This document shows positions 1 through 6,151 of a DNA stretch of 12,515 nt, one piece after another; position 1 is the first letter of the stretch; the number at the start of each line of letters is the position of its first letter. The position numbers and the translations under genes were made by a program. The notes beneath the pieces were generated by a model. That model was not told the origin of the DNA, made no database searches, and saw only the letters and a program-made list of their open reading frames with translations. The DNA comes from Pelobacter sp. UBA5610 (GTDB lineage Bacteria > Desulfobacterota > Desulfuromonadia > Desulfuromonadales > Syntrophotaleaceae), in NCBI GenBank assembly GCA_002424645.1, contig DIKU01000131.1:1-12515 (forward strand), given 5' to 3'.

Positions 1-21
1 TTTTTGGTGTCTTATTTCAAT

Positions 22-55
22 AGGGGAGAGACATGGAAGCCATGTGCTCTCCCCT
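22..55 (-). terminator. Strong hairpin just after the SPOR-NlpC/P60 gene
   Basis: A 9-bp arm (22-30 with 47-55) and a 6-bp arm (31-36 with 40-45) stack with one bulged base (46) and a 3-base loop. It begins 8 bases after the stop codon of the minus-strand gene. Neither side is followed by a U-tract, so it is not a textbook intrinsic terminator. It may instead stabilise the 3' end of the mRNA or act with Rho. The pairing is seen directly; the role is inferred from position. Confidence 0.45.
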
Positions 56-63
56 TGGTATGC

Positions 64-891
64 CTAAAAGTAGCGGCGGGCGCCCAGATACTTTTTGGTG
101 GTGCCAGGGCGTGCCAGTTCGGCGATTTTGATTTCGTCATTGCGCTTAGGGGCGTGGACAAATTTGCCATGGCCAACATAAATGCCGACATGGCTGACCT
201 TATTGTTGTGACCGAAAAACACCAGGTCACCGTCAACCAGTTCTTCCTGTGGGATATGCTGGCCGACTTTGAATTGTTCCGCCGAGGTCCGGGGGATGTT
301 GACGCCGCATAAGTAGTAGACCGATTTGACGAATGCGCTGCAATCCAGCCCTTCTACAACGGTATTCCCGCCCCATTTGTAGGGGATGCCGACGAACCGT
401 TCCGCAGTTCTGGCGGCGATATCGCCCATTTCGGTGTCATGTTTCTGTTTTTTTGTCGGTTTGATTGGCGCAGCCGGGGGGGCGCTAGTACTCACTACAG
501 GATCAGCGGGGGCCACAGGGGCCACGGGTTCGACGGTATCCGCTGTCAGTGGTTGGATATTCTTGGCCAGGGGGGAAGCGATGTAATAAGAATCCACGAG
601 TTTGGAAACAGCCAGTTCCTTGACCGCTTTTTTGGCTTCGCTGCGGGTCGCATAGTTTCCGAACCGCACGGCGAAAACATTATTTTCCTTTTTAAAATAA
701 TAGGCCTCGATGCCTTTGTCCTGAAGTTTGGAGGCAAGTCGTTCGGCATTGTCAACCTTGGAAAAAGCACCGACCTGCACGCTATATCCCAACTTGCTTA
801 TTTCGGCGACCGGCTCGGCCCAGGCCGATCCGGAGATGACGGCAAATGCAACAGCCCCTATGACCCACTTTTTCATCTGTTCCGTGACCAT
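64..891 (-). CDS. Secreted SPOR-domain NlpC/P60 peptidoglycan endopeptidase
   Basis: A 275-aa exported cell-wall hydrolase. Residues 1-25 form a signal peptide (Lys7-Lys8, a hydrophobic core, then Ala-Trp-Ala before a likely cut at 25/26). Residues about 35-107 are a SPOR domain, a family that binds glycan strands lacking stem peptides at division sites. A Pro/Ala-rich linker spans about 112-148, and a C-terminal NlpC/P60 domain spans about 150-275. The catalytic residues are visible: Cys184 in LDCSAF, His234 in SHVGIYVG and a third polar residue, His246, in FVHAP. NlpC/P60 enzymes cut stem-peptide bonds such as D-Glu-meso-DAP. The start is set by GAGGAAG a few bases upstream; Met6 is a weaker alternative. 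SPOR plus NlpC/P60 in one chain suggests hydrolysis of septal wall during division. It has no obvious operon partner. Domain calls are firm; the septal role is inferred. Confidence 0.92.
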   Translation of the reverse strand: MVTEQMKKWVIGAVAFAVISGSAWAEPVAEISKLGYSVQVGAFSKVDNAERLASKLQDKGIEAYYFKKENNVFAVRFGNYATRSEAKKAVKELAVSKLVDSYYIASPLAKNIQPLTADTVEPVAPVAPADPVVSTSAPPAAPIKPTKKQKHDTEMGDIAARTAERFVGIPYKWGGNTVVEGLDCSAFVKSVYYLCGVNIPRTSAEQFKVGQHIPQEELVDGDLVFFGHNNKVSHVGIYVGHGKFVHAPKRNDEIKIAELARPGTTKKYLGARRYF

Positions 892-1256
892 TAATCTTCC
901 TCGGACGTAAATGACATTCGCCTGGAATGCCTGTGATTTATATCTGGAAATTGGTTTGAGAGATGCCGCAACGGGAATCCGCCGCGGCCATAATCAATAA
1001 TGCATTATTGTATGCAAAGGCAACGAAAATCGCAATGGTGGTCTCGGAAAAACTTTAAGGTCACCGGGATGTCGGTTATTTTGGGTAGGAAGCCACTGTA
1101 AAAGACCGTGGTAGCTGGCCGTGAGGGATTGACGGGGTTTTGATTTCTGTGATCGGCTGCCTCCAAATGGTGTCCAGTGTTGATCTGAATGACGATTGGT
1201 GAGAGTATGTGATCCGTATACGCAACCTCTACTGATGAAGACGGAGAATGAATCAA
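892..1256. other. Intergenic region between two divergent genes
   Basis: 365 bases without a convincing gene, between the hydrolase (minus) and the nitroreductase (plus). It holds the palindrome at 995-1010. A TATAAA-like -10 lies on the minus strand at 937-942, but no good -35 precedes it. A minus-strand frame of 92 codons (1005-1283) has no ribosome site or recognisable sequence and overlaps the nitroreductase start, so it is not called. Both divergent promoters are presumably here, but I cannot place them with confidence. Confidence 0.5.
995..1010. promoter_or_regulatory. 16-bp perfect palindrome, possible operator
   Basis: CAATAATGCATTATTG reads identically on both strands. It sits about 104 bases upstream of the hydrolase start and about 250 bases upstream of the nitroreductase start. 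Perfect palindromes of this size in divergent intergenic DNA often bind dimeric repressors, but I do not recognise the site and it is AT-rich, so chance is possible. Confidence 0.35.
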
Positions 1257-1871
1257 ATGTGTGTTTCCAAGAATATGAACCATACCTTGCAGGATATTGA
1301 ACTGCGCCGCAGTATTCGCTCCTTTACGGATAAGCCGGTTCGCGAAGAAGATTTGATGGCAATTTTACGTGCGGCCAACCATGCGCCCTCAGCTCATAAT
1401 CAGCAATCATGGCGATTTATAGTGATTCGCGGGGAACGAAAAAGAGCTCTCGCCAGCCTGGTGAATGCCCGGGCCGGGGATTTTCCCAAGGCGGCTTCTG
1501 TGTTGTTGCGTATGGCGGCCAGGAGTATCAATTCCGCGCCGGTAGTAGTTGTTGTGGCGAATACCGGCACGCTGATCAATCATGGTACCGAGTTGTTTCA
1601 GATAGATCACCAACAAGCGGTGGATTTTTTCCAGACCATGGAGATTCAAAGTTCGGCGGCAGCGATTCAAAACCTGCTTCTGGCAGCAACGTCACTCGGT
1701 CTGGCAACTGTATGGCTGGGGGTGCTGTTTCTCATGAAGGATGAGGTGCTGCGCTTTATGGGAGAGCAAGAGGGTGAGTTTATGGCGGTTATTCCGGTAG
1801 GCTATGCAGGTAAAGCTGGGAAATCCCCGAAAAAGATCGCATGTGAAATGATGGTGAAGTGGATGGATTGA
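1257..1871 (+). CDS. Nitroreductase-family FMN oxidoreductase
   Basis: A 204-aa flavoprotein of the nitroreductase superfamily, usually an FMN-binding homodimer that transfers electrons from NAD(P)H to nitro compounds, quinones or similar acceptors. The marks are RRSIRSF at residues 17-23 (FMN phosphate-binding Arg motif), APSAHNQQSWRF at 43-54, the Ala/Leu-rich helix ending GLATVWLG at about 137-155, and IPVGYAGK at 179-186. The length is normal for the family and no membrane segment is seen. The start is uncertain: GGAG at 1243-1246 is 10 bases from this ATG but only 1 base from an upstream in-frame ATG at 1248; a third ATG at 1275 also fits the family's usual N-terminus. It is a single gene, convergent with the GGDEF-EAL gene. 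The natural substrate cannot be read from sequence. Confidence 0.88.
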   Translation: MCVSKNMNHTLQDIELRRSIRSFTDKPVREEDLMAILRAANHAPSAHNQQSWRFIVIRGERKRALASLVNARAGDFPKAASVLLRMAARSINSAPVVVVVANTGTLINHGTELFQIDHQQAVDFFQTMEIQSSAAAIQNLLLAATSLGLATVWLGVLFLMKDEVLRFMGEQEGEFMAVIPVGYAGKAGKSPKKIACEMMVKWMD

Positions 1872-1909
1872 TGCGGCCCCGTATATGCTCTTGTGGAATG
1901 ATATCTTTG

Positions 1910-1938
1910 AGGTCCCTTCTGTTTTTCCGGCGGGACCT
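1910..1938. terminator. Hairpin between convergent genes
   Basis: AGGTCCC (1910-1916) pairs with GGGACCT (1932-1938) around a 15-base loop. It ends directly at the stop codon of the minus-strand gene and is 38 bases past the stop of the plus-strand gene. The plus side is followed by only a few Us, the minus side by none. It is a plausible but weak terminator, mainly for the nitroreductase transcript. Confidence 0.5.
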
Positions 1939-4233
1939 TTATGGTATCTGGTCGGTAGCGATTATCTGGTTGGTGTGGCCGGACAAAAAATACTCGACCT
2001 TTTCCACTGGCATCGGCCGGGCAAAATAATAGCCTTGCATTTCGAAGCAGCCCCGTTGACGTAAAAACATCATTTGCTCCTCTGTTTCGACACCTTCGGC
2101 AATCACCTTCAGTCCGAGCCGGTCAGCCATAGCCATGATGGTTTCGACAATGGCTGCGTCGTCCTTGTCGGCTGGAATGTCCCGGACAAAATCCTGGGCA
2201 ATTTTTATCCGGTCGATGGGAAAGTTCTTCAGGTAACTCAGGGAAGAGTACCCGGTGCCGAAATCGTCTATGGAAATCTGGATGCCGCGCAGTTTAAGAT
2301 CGACCAGGAGTTCGATGGCGTTATCAAGATTTTCCATGAAGACGCTTTCGGTGATTTCCAGCTCCAGAAAGTGAGGTTCCAGTCCGGTAAGTTCCAAAAC
2401 CTTTTCAATGCGTTCCACCAAACCGGGTTGTCTGAATTGTTGGGCCGACAAGTTGACGGCCATGCGCATGACGGGAAAGCCCATGTGCCGCCATTTCATG
2501 GCCTGATGACAGGCTGTGTGCAATACCCAATCGCCGATGGCGTGGATCAGTCCCGTTTCCTCAGCTACGGGGATGAACATGCCGGGCGGGATTATCCCTG
2601 TTTCCGGATGCTGCCAACGCACCAGCGCCTCTACGGCGATAATGTTTCCGGTTCGCAGGTCGACCTGAGGTTGGTAGACCAGGAAAAATTCTTCATTTCT
2701 TATGGCGCGGCGTAATCCGGCTTCGAGATGATGGCGTTCGATGACCTTGCTGTGAATTTCTTCGGTGAAAAAGCGATAGGTGTTGCGGCCCGATTTTTTT
2801 GCTTCATACATGGCCATGTCAGCATGTTTCAGCAGGGTTTCCGAATCCCTGCCGTTTTGAGGGAACATGGCAATGCCGATACTGCCAGATGTAAAAAACT
2901 GGCATTCGCCCAAATCGAAGGGGGTTTCGCTCATAGCAGCGAGTATCTCGTCTGCTCTGTGGGCGGCATCCGGAAAATTATGCACGTCGTTCAGTACCAG
3001 CACGAACTCATCCCCACCTAGCCGAGCCAGGAGGTCTTTACCGCTGAGAATATTGCGAAGCCGGGAGGTAAGCTGTACCAGCAACTCATCGCCTTTGGCA
3101 TGGCCGCTGGTGTCGTTAATCTGCTTGAAGTCGTCAAGGTCCAGCATGTATACGGCTATCCCAGCAGATTCTGTGGATGCTTGATCGAGGGCCAGCTCCA
3201 TATGTTTCTTCAGGGCGATGCGATTGGGAAGTCCTGTCAACGCATCGCAATAGGCAAACTGTCTGATTTCCCGATCACTGGCTTTTTTGCTGGTGACATC
3301 GCTGAAGTAAGCTGTCAGTGACAAGGGCCTTTGCGAGGCGTTTGTGGTAACAAAGGCCTGTACTTCCAATTCAAATACGGAGCCATTGTTTCTTTGGGCT
3401 AGCAACTCTCCTTGCCATGTCCCTTCGGTCCTGAGTAGCTGTATAGCACGCCAGCCTTCCTGAGGCCGTTTTAAAAAGGACGTGAACGGTCTGCCCAGCA
3501 TTTCCGGGGCTGAAGTGTAGCCGAAAAGTTCCAGCATGGCCGGGTTGGCATAGGTGACGATACCTTCCAGAGTGGCCATGCCTACAGGATTGCTTGATGA
3601 GTCGATGGCATATTGGGCAAGGAGAAGTTTCTCCTCGGCCAACTTGCGGTCGGTAATTTCACGGATGGTTGACCTTAGCCCCAGAAGATTGCCGTTGGTG
3701 TCGCAAATTTGGCGACACAGGTGTTCAACCCAGCGAGTTTCCGAACGTGCTGTGATGATTCGAAATTGGCGAAAGCTTGGACTTTCATGGCAAAGGGACA
3801 GCGTATAGAGGTCTTTATCCTCAGGATGAACTATTTTTTCGAGAAGACCATGATCTTTCTGGAAGTCATCAGAGCCATAGCCTGTGATACGTTCGCAAGA
3901 GGGGGACGAGTAGATCAGTTTTCCGTCCGGTGCCGACCAGAATTCCCAATCGTAGGTGAAATTGGCAATTGTTCGAAATAGTTTCCCCTTTTCGCGCAAC
4001 GATTTCGTCGTTTTTTTGCACTTTTTGATAGCACTTAAAAGGGCTAACACCAACAATGAAAATACGCTGCCAATAATCAGGCTAATCTGCACGCAGCTCA
4101 GGGAGGACATGTCCTGGTCGAGGGGGCTGCTGAAACCATTTCCGGGCATGACGAGCTGAAACCCCAGAGCCAACATGCAGGAGGCTTTTTGTCGGGTTGT
4201 AAAAAGGGTGCCACGGGTTATTCTGGTTTGCAT
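1939..4233 (-). CDS. Membrane-anchored PAS-PAS-GGDEF-EAL c-di-GMP enzyme
   Basis: A 764-aa bifunctional c-di-GMP synthase/phosphodiesterase candidate. A weak hydrophobic stretch (about 17-31) and a clear membrane helix (about 48-69) precede PAS domains at about 84-197 and 203-318, GGDEF at about 322-490 and EAL at about 498-750. The GGDEF site looks intact: Asp365, Asn373-Asp374, Asp382 and GGDEF 406-410. The inhibitory RxxD site is absent (Ser397 in place of Arg). The EAL site keeps Glu535, Asn594, Glu626, Asp656-Asp657 in DDFGTG, Lys677 and Glu713. However, the usual Lys-Ile-Asp reads Lys-Ile-Ala, so Ala679 replaces an Asp. The start is set by GAGG at 4242-4245, 8 bases upstream. The frame stays open for 95 more codons, but that stretch holds a riboswitch and terminator and is leader RNA. 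Net activity cannot be told from sequence. Confidence 0.93.
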   Translation of the reverse strand: MQTRITRGTLFTTRQKASCMLALGFQLVMPGNGFSSPLDQDMSSLSCVQISLIIGSVFSLLVLALLSAIKKCKKTTKSLREKGKLFRTIANFTYDWEFWSAPDGKLIYSSPSCERITGYGSDDFQKDHGLLEKIVHPEDKDLYTLSLCHESPSFRQFRIITARSETRWVEHLCRQICDTNGNLLGLRSTIREITDRKLAEEKLLLAQYAIDSSSNPVGMATLEGIVTYANPAMLELFGYTSAPEMLGRPFTSFLKRPQEGWRAIQLLRTEGTWQGELLAQRNNGSVFELEVQAFVTTNASQRPLSLTAYFSDVTSKKASDREIRQFAYCDALTGLPNRIALKKHMELALDQASTESAGIAVYMLDLDDFKQINDTSGHAKGDELLVQLTSRLRNILSGKDLLARLGGDEFVLVLNDVHNFPDAAHRADEILAAMSETPFDLGECQFFTSGSIGIAMFPQNGRDSETLLKHADMAMYEAKKSGRNTYRFFTEEIHSKVIERHHLEAGLRRAIRNEEFFLVYQPQVDLRTGNIIAVEALVRWQHPETGIIPPGMFIPVAEETGLIHAIGDWVLHTACHQAMKWRHMGFPVMRMAVNLSAQQFRQPGLVERIEKVLELTGLEPHFLELEITESVFMENLDNAIELLVDLKLRGIQISIDDFGTGYSSLSYLKNFPIDRIKIAQDFVRDIPADKDDAAIVETIMAMADRLGLKVIAEGVETEEQMMFLRQRGCFEMQGYYFARPMPVEKVEYFLSGHTNQIIATDQIP

Positions 4234-4300
4234 TCGATAAACCTCGGATAGGTGCCGTTTGTTGAATTTATCGTTTTTAAAACAGTTTTTCTCCCGCGTC

Positions 4301-4353
4301 AAAAAACAAAAAAAGCACCCGAAGGCCCTGGGGTGCCAGGGATTTCGGGTGCT
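4301..4353 (-). terminator. Intrinsic terminator, expression platform of riboswitch 1
   Basis: On the minus strand AGCACCCGAA (4353-4344) pairs with TTCGGGTGCT (4323-4314), 10 bp. A 2x2 internal loop follows, then a 6-bp inner stem (4341-4336 with 4331-4326) with a GGTG-type loop. Seven Us follow at once (4313-4307 region), then one G and six more Us. It lies between the riboswitch and the start codon of the GGDEF-EAL gene, 68 bases before the ATG, so it is an attenuator and not the end of an upstream gene. Confidence 0.9.
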
Positions 4354-4395
4354 GTATGAACGGTAGAATTGTAAGTTTTTATATAGGTTCATTTC

Positions 4396-4467
4396 TTCGG
4401 TAACCCGGCTATCCTTTGGAAAGGACCCGTGGCTTTGCGTCACCGGGTCACCCCGGTTTTGCCAGTG
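4396..4467 (-). promoter_or_regulatory. GEMM-I (c-di-GMP-I) riboswitch aptamer 1
   Basis: The minus strand shows the GEMM-I pattern: CTGGCAAAACC, a 6-bp stem (ACCGGG/CCCGGT) capped by a GUGA (GNRA) tetraloop, the conserved GACGCAAAGCC, a P3 arm with a CCTTT/AAAGG stem, then AGCCGGGTTACCG closing the aptamer. By my recollection of Vc2 numbering, the ligand-contacting G (just 5' of CAAA) and C (of GUUAC) are both present, which favours c-di-GMP. It starts just after a promoter and is followed by a terminator, upstream of a GGDEF-EAL gene. The aptamer is seen directly; whether ligand turns expression on or off is not determined. Confidence 0.93.
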
Positions 4468-4474
4468 TCGGAAA

Positions 4475-4502
4475 TTTGTATGGCCCCATAATAGCCAGTC
4501 AA
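4475..4502 (-). promoter_or_regulatory. Sigma-70-type promoter for riboswitch 1 transcript
   Basis: On the minus strand the -35 TTGACT (4502-4497) and -10 TACAAA (4480-4475) are separated by 16 bases. Initiation about 7 bases downstream would fall near 4465-4470, right at the 5' edge of the riboswitch. That agreement supports the call. Confidence 0.7.
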
Positions 4503-4782
4503 TTTGAAATGTCCACAAAAATAATTAAAAAAAAGATGCAAAGTGCCGAAAAGACAGATACCGATTTCTTTTGTTTTTTTCAGATGAGGCAATTATGCAA
4601 AATGGGGATGGTATTGACACGATTCCTGCAACATGGGCTTGTTAACTTGAGAACTATGCTAAAACCCGGTTTTTAACAAAATATTGACAGCCTGAAAAGG
4701 GATGTTCCCTGGTTTTGGGTAGTGTGGTGGACTTTTAAACGGTCTGCTGACGTTTCGTCGAATTTCGCGGAGAGTCAAGATT

Positions 4783-5757
4783 ATGAAACAATATGCTTCA
4801 CAGGAAATTCTGTTGGAAAGCGGTACCAACGAAATGGAGATCCTTGAGTTTTATCTTGGGGGGCAATCCTTCGGCATCAATGTTCAAAAATTGCGGGAGA
4901 TCATCTGTTACGATCCTGCCAAGCGAACTGCCATGCCTGAATCTCTGCCCTCTGTTCTCGGGGTTTATATGGTTCGCGGAACGTCCATCCCGCTCGTCGA
5001 CCTGACCAGTCATCTGCGGCAGCGCACCGCGGTGGCGCCGGACGCCGATGCCCGCTGTATCGTACTGGTTTGCCAGTTCAATCAAAAGGTGACAGGGTTT
5101 CTTGTTGATGGTGTGAACCAGATCCATCGGGTCAATTGGCAGAATGTCGAGCCTATGGCATCTCTCATTGAAAGATTCCGCCCTCGTTTCACCGGCACCA
5201 TTCATGTCGAGGATCGTGAAGTCCTGATCGTTGATCTCGAACACATCGTGGCCGAGGTTGATCCGGAAATGAATATGTCATTCGACCATGAAACGGACAC
5301 TGTTTCGGATTCACTTGAGTTGCTGAAACGTGAGAACGTCGGGTTGATGCTTGCCGAAGATTCCGTGATTATTCGTATCGGCATTCAAAAGGTGTTGACC
5401 AATGCCGGATATACCAATATCAAAGCGTTTGCCGACGGGGAGGAGTGTTATCAGGAACTGGTGCGCCTCAAGGAACAGTCGGGCACCGAAGCGGAATTTT
5501 TGCATCATACACGGTTGCTGATCACCGATATCGAAATGCCACGCATGGACGGACTTACCCTGTGTCGCAGGATTCGTGAAGAGTTGGGATTCAAGAATCT
5601 TAAAATTATCATGTTTTCCTCCTTGGTTACGGATCAGATGGCCCATAAGTGCAGTTCGGTCGGTGCGGATACCTGGATCAGTAAACCTCAGATTCCTACA
5701 TTGGTAGAACTTGTCGATGGTTACTGTCTTGGCGAAAAATCATCAGTTAAACAGTAA
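4783..5757 (+). CDS. cheV: CheV-type chemotaxis coupling protein (CheW + receiver)
   Basis: A 324-aa cytoplasmic adaptor. Residues about 15-160 are a CheW-like domain, which couples chemoreceptors to the CheA kinase. Residues about 186-315 are a response-regulator receiver, with acidic pair Glu192-Asp193, phosphoacceptor Asp249 in ITDIEMPRMDG, Ser279/Ser280 at the Thr/Ser switch position and Lys301. CheV proteins are known to be phosphorylated by CheA and to serve in adaptation or receptor tuning. GGAG at 4769-4772 gives a good start with about 10 bases spacing. No CheA, receptor or methylation gene is nearby; it stands alone between two c-di-GMP genes, which hints at crosstalk between chemotaxis and c-di-GMP. 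I found no convincing promoter in 4503-4782 (TTGACA at 4614 and 4683 lack a good -10) and no terminator directly after the gene. Confidence 0.93.
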   Translation: MKQYASQEILLESGTNEMEILEFYLGGQSFGINVQKLREIICYDPAKRTAMPESLPSVLGVYMVRGTSIPLVDLTSHLRQRTAVAPDADARCIVLVCQFNQKVTGFLVDGVNQIHRVNWQNVEPMASLIERFRPRFTGTIHVEDREVLIVDLEHIVAEVDPEMNMSFDHETDTVSDSLELLKRENVGLMLAEDSVIIRIGIQKVLTNAGYTNIKAFADGEECYQELVRLKEQSGTEAEFLHHTRLLITDIEMPRMDGLTLCRRIREELGFKNLKIIMFSSLVTDQMAHKCSSVGADTWISKPQIPTLVELVDGYCLGEKSSVKQ

Positions 5758-5902
5758 TCATGTTTTTATGAGTTTACATTGCGAGATATTTCGGCCAATT
5801 TATTTGCAGCAAGGTCGAATGATTGTCGATAATTATATTTATTGATAACTTGGAAATACTTAATTACATGTGGTTCCTGTATAGAATTTAAATAAAAGCG
5901 GG

Positions 5903-5931
5903 TTGATATTTCAAAATTACATTGCTATAAA
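5903..5931 (+). promoter_or_regulatory. Sigma-70-type promoter for riboswitch 2 transcript
   Basis: TTGATA (5903-5908), a 17-base spacer and TATAAA (5926-5931) match the consensus at 5 of 6 positions each. The expected start near 5937-5940 is about 15 bases before the aptamer core. It lies in an AT-rich stretch following cheV. Confidence 0.82.
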
Positions 5932-5951
5932 TACCAAATAGGTAACATTAT

Positions 5952-6026
5952 TGTAACGGCAAACTCACAGTGATGTGGGGACGCAAAGCCATGGGTCCTT
6001 TTTTCAGGATCGCCAGGTTGCATAAT
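5952..6026 (+). promoter_or_regulatory. GEMM-I (c-di-GMP-I) riboswitch aptamer 2
   Basis: CGGCAAAC is followed by a 6-bp stem (CUCACA/UGUGGG, one G-U) with a GUGA tetraloop, then the conserved GACGCAAAGCC at 5980-5990, a P3 arm (CCT/AGG around a U-rich loop) and CGCCAGGTTGC closing the aptamer. The outer helix can form from GTAAC (5953-5957) with GTTGC (6017-6021). The G before CAAAC and the C of GUUGC correspond to the positions that contact the two guanines of c-di-GMP. A promoter precedes it and a terminator follows it, ahead of a GGDEF-EAL gene. It has the same architecture and tetraloop as the element at 4396-4467. Confidence 0.95.
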
Positions 6027-6044
6027 GGATAAAAAAAAACAAAT

Positions 6045-6084
6045 AAAAGCCCATCTCTCACCTCGGAGATGGGCTTTTATTTTT
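6045..6084 (+). terminator. Intrinsic terminator, expression platform of riboswitch 2
   Basis: AAAAGCCCATCTC (6045-6057) pairs perfectly with GAGATGGGCTTTT (6066-6078), 13 bp with an 8-base loop. The tract TTTTATTTTT runs to 6084. It lies 67 bases before the ATG of the GGDEF-EAL gene and about 18 bases after the aptamer, so it must be the riboswitch-controlled attenuator. It would also stop any read-through from cheV. Confidence 0.95.
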
Positions 6085-6151
6085 GGATTAGAATATACAA
6101 AGTGAGTAGCGCTGTACTGTTTTGTCATATAATCAATCACAGGAATTAGTT

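Noticed and set aside
1005..1283. 92-codon minus-strand frame in the intergenic region
   Set aside because: No recognisable domain or ribosome site, and it overlaps the start of the nitroreductase on the other strand.
2074..2715. Long plus-strand frames opposite the GGDEF-EAL gene
   Set aside because: They are shadows of the minus-strand coding sequence; the translations lack any domain and have no ribosome sites.
4614..4688. Two TTGACA boxes upstream of cheV
   Set aside because: Neither has an acceptable -10 at 16-18 bases, and I found no good sigma-54 or sigma-28 match, so no cheV promoter is claimed.
6122..6151. In-frame TTG start giving ten more residues on the four-PAS GGDEF-EAL protein
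   Set aside because: No ribosome site precedes the TTG, while AGGA stands 7 bases before the ATG at 6152.
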